Shown here in pieces: positions 6,198 to 6,826 of a DNA stretch of 6,826 bases; position 1 is the first letter of the stretch; every line of letters begins with the position of its first letter. A model generated the notes under the pieces. That model was not told where the DNA came from. It did not search any database and saw only the letters and a list, made by a program, of their open reading frames with translations. Where the stretch lies: the NCBI GenBank assembly GCA_021772595.1, contig JAJFLS010000071.1, positions 1 through 6,826 of the forward strand, given 5' to 3'. Both the position numbers and the translations under genes were made by a program. The DNA is from Opitutales bacterium (GTDB lineage: Bacteria > Verrucomicrobiota > Verrucomicrobiia > Opitutales > Opitutaceae).

Positions 6198-6299
6198 AAC
6201 AAACGATTGCTACGCGAGCCCGTAAGATCTCCCTGCAACGTATATATAGGATTTATACTCGAAACTTGCTGTCAGGCGTTGAGCTGTCACCTTATTCGG

Positions 6300-6322
6300 A
6301 ACAATCCTGGAGTTTGATTGTT
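6300..6322. repeat. Inverted repeat upstream of the Tat propeller gene
   Basis: AACAATC and GATTGTT are perfect seven-base complements around a nine-base loop, about 105 bases before the ATG at 6429. The left flank CGGAACAAT also resembles the reverse complement of the end of the 26-base core. It may be an operator, a leader hairpin or an eroded repeat copy. Confidence 0.35.
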
Positions 6323-6428
6323 GAAATTTCCAAATTCGATCTTCCTGCCGTAAGCCTAAACCCAGTCACCGTTTACCTTCGACCCGGTTTTCTCCGCCCT
6401 TAAATTCATCCCGAAACCACTGAGTATT

Positions 6429-6826
6429 ATGACTCCTGAAAACGCTCCGCAAAAAGGCGCTCCAAAAAATCTGAACCGCCGCAATTTCCTTTCCACAGCG
6501 AGCGCTGGCCTGGCCTATGGCGTGCTCGGTTCTTCGTCGGCTTTCGCGGCCGACTCAACAACGCGGAAGCGACACCTCTACGTCACGAGCGATCGGGATC
6601 AAACGGTCGAAATTTACGATATCAACGGAAATCACAAACACCTCGGCACGTTTAAAATGGATGGCGATAAAGTCGGTGGGATGTGCGCCGATGCGGCGAC
6701 CAATCGCTACTTCATAAGCCAGCAGAACAAACACACCGTCAGCGCTTACGCTATGCTGACGGGAAAGAAGCTTTGGAGCGTCAATATCTTTGAGGAATAC
6801 GCTTACAAGCAACCCGACCGAATTTC
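6429..6826 (+). CDS. Tat-exported beta-propeller protein, 5' part
   Basis: The frame is open from ATG 6429 to the window end (132 codons), so the protein is incomplete here. A twin-arginine signal is evident: LNRRNFLST at residues 15-23, a hydrophobic stretch AGLAYGVLGSSSAFA, and likely cleavage after AFA near residue 41. The mature part begins like a propeller blade of the YVTN or PQQ type, with RHLYVTSDRDQTVEIYDING, then GGMCADAATNRYFISQQNKHTVSAYAMLTGKKLWSVN-type blade repeats in which each strand ends in an S/Y-A-Y or I-Y-D turn. It probably acts outside the cytoplasm, either as a dehydrogenase-like enzyme or as a binding protein; which one cannot be told from this part. No good Shine-Dalgarno precedes the ATG, which is chosen because the Tat motif follows at the normal distance. 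It shares strand and Tat export with the Gfo/Idh gene but is almost 950 bases away, so co-transcription is unlikely. Confidence 0.85.
   Translation, partial: MTPENAPQKGAPKNLNRRNFLSTASAGLAYGVLGSSSAFAADSTTRKRHLYVTSDRDQTVEIYDINGNHKHLGTFKMDGDKVGGMCADAATNRYFISQQNKHTVSAYAMLTGKKLWSVNIFEEYAYKQPDRI

Larger units (their letters stand above)
5853..6428. other. Gene-free GC-rich stretch with palindromes
   Basis: About 575 bases hold no convincing gene. Open frames exist on both strands, but none shows a domain, a ribosome site or protein-like composition. Structures seen are a stem CTCGC-TGC-GCGAG at 5959-5971, the palindrome GCCCGCGGGC at 6152-6161, a 20-base near-palindrome at 6178-6197, two GCTGTCA direct repeats at 6268-6274 and 6283-6289, and AACAATC/GATTGTT at 6300-6322. 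The GC-rich part (about 5880-6235) changes abruptly to AT-rich DNA at TATATATAGG (6241). The second part presumably holds the promoter for the gene at 6429, which I cannot locate with confidence. Confidence 0.5.

Overview
The window looks like chromosomal DNA from a member of the PVC superphylum, most likely a Verrucomicrobiota (or Planctomycetota) polysaccharide degrader. The basis is the content: a sulfatase, a very large secreted protein combining a sugar-dehydrogenase-like beta-propeller with the Pirellula/Verrucomicrobium-type heme-binding domain, a Tat-exported Gfo/Idh/MocA oxidoreductase and the C-terminal end of a mannonate dehydratase. This assignment comes from recognised family features, not from a search.

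Layout. Bases 4-3082 (minus strand) hold a two-gene operon. The propeller/HEAT/cytochrome c gene starts with GTG behind a clear AAGGAG and runs into a sulfatase gene with an 8-base ATGACTGA overlap. The sulfatase stops after about 201 codons, less than half the usual length. Bases 3079-4031 (minus strand) are a graveyard of gene 3' ends: a short tail fused by overlap to the GTG start, an unassigned coding-like stretch, and the last ~123 codons of a D-mannonate dehydratase with a one-base frameshift. Bases 4134-5486 (plus strand) are an intact Gfo/Idh/MocA oxidoreductase with a twin-arginine signal. Bases 5487-6428 carry no convincing gene. They contain small dyads, a repeat array and a GC-rich stretch. 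Bases 6429-6826 (plus strand) are the 5' end of a second Tat-exported protein, a beta-propeller, cut by the window end.

The most distinctive signal is a family of interspersed repeats, all in the same orientation, at 3307-3395, 4034-4090 and 5661-5852. Five near-identical 26-base cores are followed by a G-rich module and a decayed partial core. Two of the copies sit just upstream, in the minus-strand sense, of decapitated gene ends. In the mannonate dehydratase the protein homology begins within three bases of the repeat, which suggests that the repeats mark recombination or deletion breakpoints.

Together the intact and broken genes fit an envelope-associated sulfated or uronic-acid polysaccharide locus. 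The sulfatase would remove sulfate, the propeller/heme protein and Gfo/Idh enzyme would oxidise sugars outside the cytoplasm, and mannonate dehydratase once handled a hexuronate intermediate. The locus seems to be eroding or to have been reshuffled. I see no intact transposase, CRISPR array or RNA gene, and no clearly novel multi-gene system; the repeat family is the best candidate for something undescribed.
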